A DNA stretch of 64,000 bases from Clostridiales bacterium (GCA_012727435.1 JAAYHB010000021.1:124001-188000), one strand, 5' to 3'; counted from the first letter of the stretch, positions 42,316 to 51,726 are shown. A program made the numbers and translations. Notes: a model not told the origin generated them from the letters alone.

Positions 42316-43741
42316 TTATCGGGATTGCCGCCTTTTCTTCTGCTGCATCACAATGATCACAGCGGCAGATACTGTTGTAACGAGGCCGGCTCCCGGACTT
42401 AACACCGATTTGCAGCTCTTTTTGGTATCGTCGGTGGGTGCCGTCGTTGTATCCCCGGCTGTTGTGGTCTCGTCGGGCAAAGGCGCTGTGGTGGTATCCT
42501 CGGCGGTTGTGGTATCTTCGACCGGGGCGGTTGTGGTTTCATCTGGTTGAGCCGTTGTGGTCTCTGCCGGCGTGGTCTCGGCCGGTTTGTATTCGGTAGT
42601 GCTGACAGCGGCGGGCTTTGTCAGGTCGACGGCGGCCGCAAGCTCGCGGGCATCATAGTAATTATATGAGCTGAAGCCGTCACCCCAAAAGGTTTTGATG
42701 ATTATCGGATATATAGCCGAGTCGATGCCGGTGTTCGCGGCAAAGGCGTCTCCGAGTTTTGATATAATAGAGCTCACATTGTTCAGCGTAAACTCGGTTC
42801 CCTTTTCAAGCGAGGGGTTTATGACTGCGGTGTTTGTCTGGCAGCCGCTCAGATAGTAGCAGTTTTCAACCGAATTAATCGCGCTCTGGGTCGGGTTTCC
42901 GACTGTTGCCGAAAAACAGCACTTCCCTGTCAGCTGCCCGAAGGTAATGCTGTTTACGACCGGGCAGTTGTCTTTCTGGTAGTGCCCTACAATTCCTCCT
43001 ACCGAGCCGTGGGAATCGCTGTCGGTACAGGGCTCGGCGGTTATGTCTCCGTAGTTGATACAGTTGAGTATACAGTATTCGGCTCCGGTGTTGGTCTGTT
43101 GTGTCCCGACTATACCTCCGGCGCGGTTATGGGCGATGTTGATTGAGGCATAATTGACGCAGTTCTGTATCGTCCCCAAATCCCTGTTCTGTCCTACAAG
43201 CCCGCCTATATGGTATGCGGCCTTGATCGAGCCTGCCGTGGAGCAGTTTGTTATCGTTCCGTGGTTCAGCCCGCTGATCATTCCTACATATTGCGCGACC
43301 GGGTTGTTTATCGTGCCGTATACATGGCAGTTATTCTATTATGCCGTAGTTTACCCCGCATATCGCATCGACGTTGTCATACTGCACATCCTTTGCGGTT
43401 ATTGAAAAATTATACAGACATAAGTTCTTTATAGTCCCTTCATTTTGCATGAACAGGCCGCCGACGCGGTTCATATATGACTCGCAGGACAAATTCATAA
43501 TGATATATCCATTGCCGTCAAGAACCCCCTTGAACGGGTCGGTGCCAATAGAATCCCATTCAAAGCCGGTAAGGTCAATGTTTTGGGTAAGATAATAGTT
43601 ACCAGACAAATTTTTGCCGATATCGGCCAGATCCTGCGGCGTGGATATCGGTATCCACTCCTCTGCGGCGCTTGCCGGCAGCAATGTGAGAGACCAGGAT
43701 ATAAGTAAAAGCGACAAAATCACAGGTATCAACCTTTTCAT
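42316..43741 (-). pseudogene. GLUG-repeat surface protein interrupted by a one-base frameshift
   Basis: Two track ORFs (43331-43741 and 42316-43281) are one gene. The first has a signal peptide (LLISWSLTLLPASAAEEW) and GLUG-type units (DLTGFEWDSIGTDPFKGVLDG). After ...NYGIIE it hits TAA, but removing one T near 43333 restores ENCHVYGTINNPVAQYVGMISG and continues the repeats (HIGGLVGQN, RAGGIVGTQ, SVGGIVGHY). The C-terminus has a Thr/Glu/Pro stalk, then a Cys-Lys-Ser motif, a hydrophobic segment and a basic tail, a wall or membrane anchor. It could be a true pseudogene or an assembly/sequencing error. The ribosome binding site GGGAGG and a promoter look intact. Confidence 0.85.
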
Positions 43742-43776
43742 CTTTCAAGCCTCCCATGTTTTATTTTGACAATCAC

Positions 43777-43806
43777 ATTATAACAAACACCCCCCGAAAC
43801 TGTCAA
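43777..43806 (-). promoter_or_regulatory. Promoter of the GLUG-repeat gene
   Basis: TTGACA-N18-TATAAT on the minus strand, about 36 bases before the start. The rest of the 43742-44059 gap is AT-rich with no other clear signal. Confidence 0.75.
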
Positions 43807-44059
43807 ATCAGGCCGCGCTGGGAGGTTTTCTAAATAATATATCATTTTTGTGTAAAGCTTTGCGGCAGGCTGCGATTCTTCAGAATTATAGAGGCAAAAT
43901 AAACAAAAACAAGTCTTGTTCACAGAAATTCTATGAAAAATTTTAAATTAGTTAACTATTTAGCTACAGTTCAGAAATATTTCGTTCACATAAACTGCCG
44001 GGTTTGGTTTATTATAATAATGCCGGCAACAACCGGGGCTGTTAATTTGATATAACAAA

Positions 44060-45130
44060 TTACACAAGAGGAGCAGTTGAAAAGCCCTCTACAAGCGTGG
44101 GAGCAATTGCCAGCGACTCACATTCGGAGGCAGGCTTGCCCTCCATGCGCTCACACAAAATACGCACCGCGTGGGCGGCGATTCCCTCGGCATCCTGATG
44201 TATGTGCGTCGGCTCCTCGGCGGGATTGCCGAGTAGTCCAGAGCGGTCAACCGCAATTACCGAAACATCGCCGGGACAGCTTTGGCCGGCGGCGCTCAGC
44301 TCGCCGCGCAGGAGATTCCATGTGTAGGCATTAAGGCAGATATAGGCGGTGGCCAGCCGCCGGCGGACAATATCGCGCAGCCTCTGCATCTCCTCAGGGC
44401 GCCTCATCTCGGTGATTATAAGGGCGGGATTGACCATAATATTCCGATCGGCCATGGCGCCGAGAAAGCCCGAGATCCGGTCTGTCAGCGAAATCGTGTA
44501 GCTTGAGTTGTGCGAACAGAGGGCAATCTTGGTATGTCCGAGGTCGGCAAGATAGGATACCGCAAGCCGGGCTGCCATTTTATTGTCGGTCTGTACGCAC
44601 GGAATACCGAGGCCGGGCAGGTCATGGTCTACAAGTACAAGCGGAAATGACGCCTCGCTGAGCGATATAAGCCTGCGGTTATATGCTCCCAGACTGCAGG
44701 GATAAATCAAAATCCCCGCGGTCTGCCCATCAGAGAGAAATCCTATTATGTCTTCTTCTGTTGCAAGGTCGTTTTCGGAGTAATAAAGAGAGCAGACAAG
44801 TCCCCTTTTCCGGGCTTCGGCAATTGTGGCCTGGGCGAGATATGCCGAATAGGGCGTGAGAACCCGCGGGAGCACAAAGGCAATATTTCTTTTGGCACCG
44901 GCAGGGGGTTCGGGCGGATAGGCCACAAAGCTGCCGCGGCCCGACTTGCGGGTTATCTTCCCCTCCGCTGCAAGGCGCGACAGAGCGTTTACCGCGACAA
45001 TCCGGCTGACCTTATACATATCCGACAGTTCCTTCTCGGTAGGCAGCCTGCTGCCGGGACGAAGCTCGCCCGATTCTATCTTCTGACATATGTCATTTAT
45101 GATCTGCCGGTATTTCGGTGTAGTCTTCAT
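44060..45130 (-). CDS. GntR-type DNA-binding domain fused to a LacI-type sensor domain (AraR-like)
   Basis: A 356-aa sugar-responsive repressor. Residues 1-70 are a GntR winged helix (RQIINDICQKIESGELRPGSRLPTEKELSDMYKVSR), and residues 80-350 resemble the periplasmic-binding LacI sensor (NIAFVLPRVLTPYSAYLAQATIAEARKRG, PLVLVDHDLPGLGIPCVQTDN, GHTKIALCSHNSSY). The track starts at a TTG at 45142; the ATG at 45130 is preceded by TTGGAG with good spacing. It is divergent from the EEP hydrolase and the first solute-binding gene, which it probably controls. The effector is unknown. Confidence 0.92.
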   Translation of the reverse strand: MKTTPKYRQIINDICQKIESGELRPGSRLPTEKELSDMYKVSRIVAVNALSRLAAEGKITRKSGRGSFVAYPPEPPAGAKRNIAFVLPRVLTPYSAYLAQATIAEARKRGLVCSLYYSENDLATEEDIIGFLSDGQTAGILIYPCSLGAYNRRLISLSEASFPLVLVDHDLPGLGIPCVQTDNKMAARLAVSYLADLGHTKIALCSHNSSYTISLTDRISGFLGAMADRNIMVNPALIITEMRRPEEMQRLRDIVRRRLATAYICLNAYTWNLLRGELSAAGQSCPGDVSVIAVDRSGLLGNPAEEPTHIHQDAEGIAAHAVRILCERMEGKPASECESLAIAPTLVEGFSTAPLV

Positions 45131-45165
45131 AATATGCTCCAAATGACATGTTTTATATGAAAGTT

Positions 45166-45194
45166 ATTATATCATTTACAGCGATGGCTTGCAA
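45166..45194 (-). promoter_or_regulatory. Regulator promoter
   Basis: TTGCAA-N17-TATAAT on the minus strand. Confidence 0.65.
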
Positions 45195-45205
45195 CCGGTT
45201 TTTTG

Positions 45206-45234
45206 TTCCCTGTTGTGCAAAAGTGTGGTATAAT
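45206..45234 (+). promoter_or_regulatory. Promoter for the EEP/solute-binding genes
   Basis: Extended -10 TGGTATAAT at 45226-45234 with only a weak -35 (TTCCCT) 17 bases upstream. Only 11 bases separate it from the start codon of the first gene, so the leader is very short. Confidence 0.55.
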
Positions 45235-45245
45235 AGAGGTAGCCG

Positions 45246-46034
45246 ATGAGTGTAAAATTAAAGGTGATGTCCTTCAATCTCAGGATGAACACACAAAAGG
45301 ACGGCATCAACGCCTTCCCTAACAGAAAAGAGCGGATTCTTGATGTGATTGCCCGGGAATCCCCCGATATAATCGGTTTTCAGGAAGTGACCGACGAGAT
45401 TCGCCTCTGGCTGCGCGAGAAGCTGCAGGATTACATAATTGTCGGCTGCGGGCGCATGGCCGACCTTCACGGGGAATCTGTCCCGATTGCATACAAAAAG
45501 GATATCTTTGAGCTTCTCAAATACGAGGTTCACTGGCTGTCGCCGACGCCAAATATACCCGGCTCACGGTTTGAAAATCTCGGACAAAGCCGCTGGCCGC
45601 GGATTTTCACGGCAGCATACCTGAAGCACAATGACAAAAGCGGCATTTTCCTTGTTTGCAACGCCCACACAGACCACCTAAGTGCCGCCGCGCGGCTCAA
45701 ATCCGGCGAGCAGATTGCCAACTATATTTCGGCCTTTGGCGGCAGGGTGATACTCACCGGCGACTTCAACGCGCCGCCCGACGCCGAGGAGATAAAGGTT
45801 ATAACCCAAAATAAAAAATTCCCGCTCAAGGATGCAACTGCAGGAATCGGCGGCACATATCACGGGTTCGGTGAGCTTTCGGGAGACAAAAAAACCAAGA
45901 TTGACTATATCTTCACAAACTTCGAATATGTCGCCGCCGAGAGTCACACGGTACCCGACCCGCACGAGGGCGGCGTTTGGTATTCCGACCACCATGCGGC
46001 GGTGTCAAGTATAATTATAATGGAGGAGGGGTAA
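45246..46034 (+). CDS. Endonuclease/exonuclease/phosphatase (EEP) family hydrolase
   Basis: A 262-aa EEP-fold metal-dependent hydrolase. Motifs in order: FNLRMNTQKDG near residue 10, GFQEV near 42, NAHTDHLSAAARL near 140, LTGDFNAPPDAEEI near 170, KIDYIF near 218, and SDHHAAV near 248. Members cleave phosphodiesters in nucleic acids, lipids or inositides. No signal peptide is seen. It sits four bases before the lipoprotein gene and so is co-transcribed with a sugar-type binding protein, which hints at a role in substrate breakdown rather than DNA repair. AGAGG is its ribosome binding site. Confidence 0.9.
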   Translation: MSVKLKVMSFNLRMNTQKDGINAFPNRKERILDVIARESPDIIGFQEVTDEIRLWLREKLQDYIIVGCGRMADLHGESVPIAYKKDIFELLKYEVHWLSPTPNIPGSRFENLGQSRWPRIFTAAYLKHNDKSGIFLVCNAHTDHLSAAARLKSGEQIANYISAFGGRVILTGDFNAPPDAEEIKVITQNKKFPLKDATAGIGGTYHGFGELSGDKKTKIDYIFTNFEYVAAESHTVPDPHEGGVWYSDHHAAVSSIIIMEEG

Positions 46035-46038
46035 GGCT

Positions 46039-47532
46039 ATGAAAAAAAAGGTCAAGAGTCTAGCGCTGATTATGGTTTTGGCTATAATCTGCTCGCTTAC
46101 AGCCGCCTGCACGAACAACAGGGATGACGGCGGCGACATGTCAAACGTCGGAGACAACACCGAAGATACGGGTACCGCCCCGGACGAAAGCAGCGATAAC
46201 CTGCGCGACAACCTTCCGAAAGACCTTAACTTCAACAACCAGACGGTAAATATCCTTTACTGGAGCGACGTTGAACTTCCCGAATTTTTTGCCGACGGGG
46301 AACCCGGCGACAGGGTAAACGACGCGATATATCAAAGGAACCTTGAGACCGAGGAAAGAATCGGAGTTAAGCTTAATTTCATCGGCCAGCCCGGGCGGAA
46401 TACCGCCCTGAACGACTATACGAGAAGGGTGGGCAACAGCATTTCGGCGGGCGACCATGAGTTTGACATTATGGCCGCCTACAGCCAGACGGTCGCCAAC
46501 CTGACCTACAACGGCTACTGCTCCGATCTGTCGGACACACCATACATTGACCTTGACATGCCGTGGTGGCCGGCAACGCTTACAAACGAGGCCACTGTAG
46601 GCGGGAAACTTTATTTCGTGTCGGGCGACATTTCGACAAACCTGCTCTATTTCATGTACGCCACCTTCTTCAACAAAGACCTCATCGCACAGTTCAGCCT
46701 TGAAAACCCCTATGAGCTGGTTGCCGAAAACAAGTGGACGCTCGACAAATACATAGAAATGTGCAGCGGGCTATACAGCGATCTCAACGCCAACGGCATC
46801 AAGGACTACGGCGACAGGTTCGGCACAATAATTCCCTGGCTTTCGATTGACGCCTTTTTCTACGGTTCCGGGCTGCGGACCACCGACAAAAATAGCGACG
46901 GAACGCTGATTATCTCCCCGAGTTACTCAAGCGAAAAAGCAATAGACCTTGTGGTCAAGCTTAACGATATCCTGTTCCGCAGCGACGACGGCCTTTGGAT
47001 GAGGGAGGATACCGGAACAATAAACGAACAGTTCTCAAGCGGCCTGGTTCTGCTCTTTACCCAGCGCACCAAAGATGTTTTCTTGAACTTCTCGAAGGCA
47101 AGCGACCTGAGCTTCGGGGTCGTACCGGTACCCAAATATAATTCGACACAGGCAAATTACATTACCTGCGTCGGCAATCCCTTCACTCTCTATGCGGTAG
47201 CCATCAACATCAGGGACATGGATCTGGCAAGCGCGACGCTCGAAGCGCTGGCGTCGGCAGCCTACCGGACGACCACCCCCGCAATATTTGAGGTTACACT
47301 CAAAATCAAGTATTCGGACGACCCGACCGCGGCGGGCATGTATGACCTCGTCCGCGAGGGAGTCGTGTTTGACCTCGGCAGGATTTACGGAATGGTCCTC
47401 GATAACCTCACCCAGACAAGATTCCGCAACCTTGTGGGATCCGGCTCGACCTCCTGGGCATCCGAGTATGCAGGTTTTCAGAAAGCGCTGGACCGCCTGC
47501 TCGATTCGCTCAATAACAAGCTGGTCAACTGA
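46039..47532 (+). CDS. Extracellular solute-binding lipoprotein, family 1 type
   Basis: A 497-aa binding lipoprotein with signal peptide and lipobox TAAC. Features of large family-1 sugar-binding proteins include NKWTLDKYIEMCSGLY near residue 233, a calcium-loop-like DLNANGIKDYGDRFG just after it, and an acidic Asp/Glu-rich N-terminal linker. GGAGGAGGGG lies before the ATG. No permease or ATPase gene follows; a terminator does. It resembles the protein at 49984, which shares the NKWTLDK motif and a DNGDGVWNAADTYG loop. Confidence 0.9.
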   Translation: MKKKVKSLALIMVLAIICSLTAACTNNRDDGGDMSNVGDNTEDTGTAPDESSDNLRDNLPKDLNFNNQTVNILYWSDVELPEFFADGEPGDRVNDAIYQRNLETEERIGVKLNFIGQPGRNTALNDYTRRVGNSISAGDHEFDIMAAYSQTVANLTYNGYCSDLSDTPYIDLDMPWWPATLTNEATVGGKLYFVSGDISTNLLYFMYATFFNKDLIAQFSLENPYELVAENKWTLDKYIEMCSGLYSDLNANGIKDYGDRFGTIIPWLSIDAFFYGSGLRTTDKNSDGTLIISPSYSSEKAIDLVVKLNDILFRSDDGLWMREDTGTINEQFSSGLVLLFTQRTKDVFLNFSKASDLSFGVVPVPKYNSTQANYITCVGNPFTLYAVAINIRDMDLASATLEALASAAYRTTTPAIFEVTLKIKYSDDPTAAGMYDLVREGVVFDLGRIYGMVLDNLTQTRFRNLVGSGSTSWASEYAGFQKALDRLLDSLNNKLVN

Positions 47533-47556
47533 ACCAACATGAAGTAAAACAATCCT

Positions 47557-47613
47557 GACCTGTTGTCGTCACTTCGGATTATTTAGCCGGTTGTGGCTTC
47601 AACAGGTCTTTTT
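47557..47613 (+). terminator. Terminator after the first solute-binding gene
   Basis: GACCTGTTG pairs with CAACAGGTC across a 34-base loop, followed by TTTTT. Confidence 0.7.
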
Positions 47614-47624
47614 CCACATATTAC

Positions 47625-47653
47625 TTGAAAAATCGTGTGCGGCGGGGTATAAT
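47625..47653 (+). promoter_or_regulatory. Promoter for the deacetylase-GDPD-cutA group
   Basis: TTGAAA-N17-TATAAT, 25 bases before the start codon. Confidence 0.75.
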
Positions 47654-47677
47654 GAAGTCACATAAAAAAAGGAGGAA

Positions 47678-48547
47678 ATGCCAGAGAGCATCGTGACTTG
47701 TATGAGTGTGTATATGAGATTTCCGGGCGGACGCAAAAAGGCCTTTACAATGAGCTATGACGACGGCGTGGAGACCGATATCAGGCTTATTGAAATTATG
47801 CGGAAAAACGGCCTTAAGGGGACCTTCAACATCAACAGCGGCTTATTTGCACCGGAGGGCACAGTTTATCCCCCGGAGAAGTTTGCCCGCAGGATGAGCC
47901 GCTCGGCGGCATATGATACATATGTCAACAGCGGCATGGAGATAGCCTGCCACGGGCTGACTCACGCTTACCTCGACCAGCTCCCGCCCGAGCTTGCCAC
48001 CTACGAAGTCCTGCGCGACAGGGAAAACCTTGAGGAAATGTTTGACAGGCAAATCCGCGGCATGGCATATGCCTACGGGCGGTTCAATGACAATGCCGTC
48101 GAGACCCTGAAAAAATGCGGAATAGCCTATTCGCGGACGGTTATCTCAACAAACAGCTTCGATATCCCCGGCGACTGGCACCGGCTCCCCGCGACATGCC
48201 ATCATAACTCGGACAAACTGACAGCCCTTGCCAAAAAGTTCCTCGAAAAGTCCCCGACCGGCGACCCCTGGCTTTTCTACCTCTGGGGGCACAGCTATGA
48301 GTTTGAGCGGGACAACAACTGGGCCTTGATTGAAGAGTTTGCCTCATATATCGGCGGGCAGAGCGATATCTGGTACTGCACGAATATCGAATTGTACGAC
48401 TATATTGCGGCATACAGGGCGCTGAAGTTCAGCGTCAACGGCAAGATTGTCTTCAATCCGACCGCAATGCCGGTTTGCTTTGAGATGAATATGAATAAGA
48501 AGATTTATACCATATCGCCCGGGGAAACCGTCAGGATTTCCGATTGA
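47678..48547 (+). CDS. Polysaccharide deacetylase (NodB-like)
   Basis: A 289-aa carbohydrate esterase family 4-like protein. The metal-binding Asp lies in FTMSYDDGVETD near residue 27, and the HXXXH ligand pair is in ACHGLTH near 91; AYAYGRFNDNAVETLKKCG near 130 is the third motif. No secretion signal is seen, so it would act inside the cell, or the start is further upstream. The ATG at 47678 is only three to four bases from AGGAGG; ATGs at 47702 and 47714 are alternatives. It forms an operon with GDPD and cutA. Confidence 0.85.
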   Translation: MPESIVTCMSVYMRFPGGRKKAFTMSYDDGVETDIRLIEIMRKNGLKGTFNINSGLFAPEGTVYPPEKFARRMSRSAAYDTYVNSGMEIACHGLTHAYLDQLPPELATYEVLRDRENLEEMFDRQIRGMAYAYGRFNDNAVETLKKCGIAYSRTVISTNSFDIPGDWHRLPATCHHNSDKLTALAKKFLEKSPTGDPWLFYLWGHSYEFERDNNWALIEEFASYIGGQSDIWYCTNIELYDYIAAYRALKFSVNGKIVFNPTAMPVCFEMNMNKKIYTISPGETVRISD

Positions 48548-48573
48548 TTTCCGGGCAATACCGAGGTGTTGAC

Positions 48574-49365
48574 ATGAAAATCGAAGTAGCGGCGCATCGC
48601 GGCAATATGGCGCTCTTCCCCGAAAACACGCTCCCGGCGTTCCGCTCGGCGTGTGAGATCGGCGTTGACATGATAGAGCTCGACCTCCATATGACAAAGG
48701 ACGGCGAAATAATAATCGCTCATGACAGTGATTTTTTGCGCACCGCCGACAATCTCGGAAAAATACATGAGATGACTCTGGCCGAAATCAAAAAAATCGA
48801 TGTCGGCAGAAAGCGCGGGGAGGAATTTGCCGGTTACAGTGTTCCGACACTTGAAGAATTTCTTGATCTGATGAAGCAGATCGGGCAGAATGTGGCCTTC
48901 AATTTTGAATTCAAGGACTATATTCACGTGCTTGGCAGCGGGTTTGCGTGTAAAAGCGCCGACCGCGCGATAGGCCTTATTGACGAGTACGGGCTCTGGG
49001 ACAGGTCTGTTGCCAACAGCTTTGACGGCAGGCTGCTTGAATACATAGAAAAGAAATACGACGGCCGCTTCCGCCTGCATGGTTTTTACCCGTATGAAAT
49101 CGGGGGCAATACCAAGGCAAGGCTCTACTGCGCCTGCCTGTTCAATCAGCGTATTGTTGACGGCAAATGGGTGCGCGGCGACTCCCCGGTAAACCCCGCC
49201 GAGGATTTTGATAGAGTGAAGGCCGACGGCATTCACCCGTGGGTGGGTGCCGGAGTGCGCACCGAAACCGACGTCCTGCTGGCGGTTGAGCGCGGAGCCG
49301 AGCTCTTTACAAGCAACGACCCTGCCGGGCTCATCGGGATTCTGAAAAAGCACGGGTTGAGGTAA
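48574..49365 (+). CDS. ugpQ: Glycerophosphodiester phosphodiesterase
   Basis: Hydrolyses glycerophosphodiesters to glycerol-3-phosphate and an alcohol. The TIM-barrel motifs AHRGNMALFPENTLPAF near residue 7, IELDLHMTKDGEIIIAHD near 34, and a Glu in FNFEFKDY near 110 are present; the C-terminal part has GIHPWVGAGVRTETDV. It is 263 aa without a signal peptide. The start at 48574 follows CCGAGGTG; the track start 48544 overlaps the previous gene. It sits 26 bp after the deacetylase and 4 bp before cutA. Confidence 0.92.
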   Translation: MKIEVAAHRGNMALFPENTLPAFRSACEIGVDMIELDLHMTKDGEIIIAHDSDFLRTADNLGKIHEMTLAEIKKIDVGRKRGEEFAGYSVPTLEEFLDLMKQIGQNVAFNFEFKDYIHVLGSGFACKSADRAIGLIDEYGLWDRSVANSFDGRLLEYIEKKYDGRFRLHGFYPYEIGGNTKARLYCACLFNQRIVDGKWVRGDSPVNPAEDFDRVKADGIHPWVGAGVRTETDVLLAVERGAELFTSNDPAGLIGILKKHGLR

Positions 49366-49369
49366 AGAT

Positions 49370-49690
49370 ATGGGCAAATACGGAATGCTCATGACCACAT
49401 TTGCAAATAAAGAGCAGGCAGAACCTGTGATAAACGAGATTATCAGATGCGGGCTGGCGGCTTGCGTTCAGGAAATACCGATAAAGAGCCATTACACATG
49501 GAAGGGCGAGCTTTGCCACGACGACGAGGTTTTGGTGCTGTTCAAAACCAGAGGGGATCTGTATCCCGAACTCGAGCGAAAACTCCTTGAGCTTCATCCG
49601 TATGATACGCCCGAAATCCTGTTTTTGGATGCAGAAAAAGGGAGTGTCGCATATCTGTCCTGGATAGACGAGCAGACACGCGAAAAATAA
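49370..49690 (+). CDS. cutA: Divalent-cation tolerance protein CutA
   Basis: A 106-aa trimeric CutA1-like protein. The family pattern includes MTTFANKEQAEPVINEIIRCGLAACVQ at residues 8-34, SHYTWKGEL near 39, LVLFKTRGDLYPELERKLLELHPYDTPEI near 56, and YLSWI near the end. The physiological role of CutA is debated despite its name. GAGGTAAAGAT precedes the ATG. Its inclusion behind the GDPD gene is likely just operon sharing. Confidence 0.95.
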   Translation: MGKYGMLMTTFANKEQAEPVINEIIRCGLAACVQEIPIKSHYTWKGELCHDDEVLVLFKTRGDLYPELERKLLELHPYDTPEILFLDAEKGSVAYLSWIDEQTREK

Positions 49691-49900
49691 ACACGAAAAC
49701 CCGACATATTCAAGGTGTGTTGAGCCTGTTGCCCGCTGCCCAACACAGATCGCACCCCTTCCGCTGCCTTTTGCCGATGTTTTGCATTACAGCGGCCGGC
49801 GCAGACAGCAAAACCTTTTTCGTGTGCGGTAAATAATAGAAATGTGCAAAATTATGTGGCAGAAACCTTTAAGATTACATGGTGGGATTCTTCTCAATAC

Positions 49901-49927
49901 TTGACAAAAACATGTAACAAGTATAAT
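49901..49927 (+). promoter_or_regulatory. Promoter for the second solute-binding gene
   Basis: TTGACA followed after 15 bases by TATAAT (or after 17 by TAATAT). The 290-base gap before it also has GTTTTGC...GCAAAAC with CTTTTT, a possible terminator for cutA. Confidence 0.6.
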
Positions 49928-49983
49928 ATTTATATTAGGAGAAACCCCAAGGGGTAACATTTGTCTGAAAGGAAGGGGCCAAA

Positions 49984-51459
49984 ATGAAAATCAGGGTAGC
50001 AGCTTTTATTCTTACCCTACTTATGTTCGTCGCTGCAGCAGGCTGCACAACGAACAAGGAAACCGACACCGACACCAGCGTCCCGACAGCCTCAGATATC
50101 AACGAGGAAACCACAACCGACAACACCCCGGTGTTCCCGGATGCCGACTATGACGGAGCAGGTTTTGTCGTTTACGCAAGGTCCTCAGACGCCGGCTCAT
50201 ATAAAGGAATGTACATAGTCAGCGACAATGTTGTCGACACAATGTCCGAAGCGGTTTATCTGCGCAACCTTGCGGTCGAGGAAAAGTACGATGTAAAAAT
50301 ATCTACAATGGAGGAAGACAATCCTTACGAAAAAATCCGCGCTTATCTCCAATCAGGGGATGTCCCGTTTGACCTCGTGCTTGACCGGCGCAGCTATCTG
50401 GGGTCGCTCGCGCAGGAGGGCTGCTTTTATAATTTCAACCACCTCGAGCATGTGGATTTCACACAGAAATACTGGGATGCAAACTGCGCCCGGGACTACG
50501 AGGTTGCGGGCAAGCTCTTCTTTATGGCCAACGATATCAGCGTGAGCAACCTTGCCGGGGCACGCTTCTTCTATTTCAACAAGCAGCTGATAGCAGACTA
50601 CAACCTTGAGGATCCTTATGACCTGGTACATAACAATAAATGGACCCTCGACAAGTTTCTCAGCATGGTTCAGTCGGTATCAACCGATAATGGTGACGGA
50701 GTGTGGAACGCCGCAGACACCTACGGGCTGTTAGCCGAGGAGGGAGCATCAAACGGAAACATAATGCACCTTCTGGTGGGCTGCGGAATTAAATTCGTCG
50801 AGAAAAATCCCGACGGCACACTGACCACCAATGCATACAACGAAAAAACCCTCGATATCATGTCAAAAGTGGCAAGCGTGCTGCTCAACAATAATTATTC
50901 AATCACATATCAGCAAGCTTCAGCAGGCGCCGACACCTCGAATTTTGCAAATATTTATGACTACGGCCGCTCACTGTTTACACAGGACCATTTCCTCTTT
51001 ATTCAGGGCAATATGGGCGTCGCCCATCAATTCAAGGATATGAAATCCGACTACGGCGTGCTGCCCAACCCCAAGTATGACGAGGCCCAGGAAAGCTATT
51101 ATCACAAGATGGACAAATATTCGCTTATCTGGGCGATACCCAACTGCAACATGGACTACGAAAGGGTGGGCATCATCATGGAGTACTGGGCATATCAGTC
51201 AAGCCTGACTGTCATGCCGGCGTATTATGAGATTACAATAAAGACCAAGCGGGTTCACGAGGAAACCGCCTCGCAGATGCTCGACCTTATAAAGAGCACT
51301 ATTTTATACGACCTCTCGGAACCCTACGGCACAAACGTCGCAAGTATTCTCTACAACGGCTATACCTCGGGCAACCTGGCCTCTTCCTGGTCGTCAAACA
51401 AAAAATTAATCGACAAGGCGCTCATGGACCTGTATGACAAAATCACGAGCCTCGACTGA
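49984..51459 (+). CDS. Extracellular solute-binding lipoprotein, family 1 type
   Basis: A 491-aa lipoprotein with lipobox AAAGC and a Thr-rich linker. NKWTLDKFLSMVQSV near residue 220 with a calcium-loop-like DNGDGVWNAADTYG mirrors the protein at 46039, so the two are related binding proteins, possibly for oligosaccharides. AAAGGAAGGGG precedes the ATG. It is a single-gene unit with its own promoter and terminator; no permease is encoded next to it. It likely feeds a transporter elsewhere or acts as a sensor. Confidence 0.9.
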   Translation: MKIRVAAFILTLLMFVAAAGCTTNKETDTDTSVPTASDINEETTTDNTPVFPDADYDGAGFVVYARSSDAGSYKGMYIVSDNVVDTMSEAVYLRNLAVEEKYDVKISTMEEDNPYEKIRAYLQSGDVPFDLVLDRRSYLGSLAQEGCFYNFNHLEHVDFTQKYWDANCARDYEVAGKLFFMANDISVSNLAGARFFYFNKQLIADYNLEDPYDLVHNNKWTLDKFLSMVQSVSTDNGDGVWNAADTYGLLAEEGASNGNIMHLLVGCGIKFVEKNPDGTLTTNAYNEKTLDIMSKVASVLLNNNYSITYQQASAGADTSNFANIYDYGRSLFTQDHFLFIQGNMGVAHQFKDMKSDYGVLPNPKYDEAQESYYHKMDKYSLIWAIPNCNMDYERVGIIMEYWAYQSSLTVMPAYYEITIKTKRVHEETASQMLDLIKSTILYDLSEPYGTNVASILYNGYTSGNLASSWSSNKKLIDKALMDLYDKITSLD

Positions 51460-51515
51460 TTCAAACGGGCGCAGGGCCCTGTGTGCCCCGCGCTCCTGCC
51501 GCCAATGAATATACT

Positions 51516-51545
51516 ATACCCCCGGACGACACCGGGGGTAATTTT
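51516..51545 (+). terminator. Terminator after the second solute-binding gene
   Basis: TACCCCCGG-ACGACA-CCGGGGGTA followed by ATTTT. Confidence 0.75.
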
Positions 51546-51645
51546 GGTCGCGTATGTTTTTTACCTGAACTCGGGCAAATATTTATTGGTTTAATCTTGC
51601 CATAAGGATGTTTCTTCAATGTAATTAAGTCAAGAGAGGACAAGG

Positions 51646-51714
51646 GGCAAGGTCTTCAGAAGGGAAATGGGCATGAGCCCGCAGGAGTACCGGCGGCTAA
51701 AACAAAAATATTAG
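51646..51714 (+). pseudogene. C-terminal remnant of an AraC-family regulator
   Basis: The frame ending at the TAG at 51712 reads VFRREMGMSPQEYRRLKQ, the typical last helix of AraC-type regulators. In-frame stops appear about 30 codons upstream, and no helix-turn-helix is found. It sits directly before the ribosome binding site of the esterase gene, indicating that a regulator once preceded it and was deleted. Confidence 0.6.
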
Positions 51715-51726
51715 GGAGGAGAACAA

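Noticed and set aside
43320-43345. Programmed frameshift in the GLUG protein
   Set aside because: No slippery heptamer or downstream pseudoknot-like structure is evident at the shift site; a single extra base explains it better.
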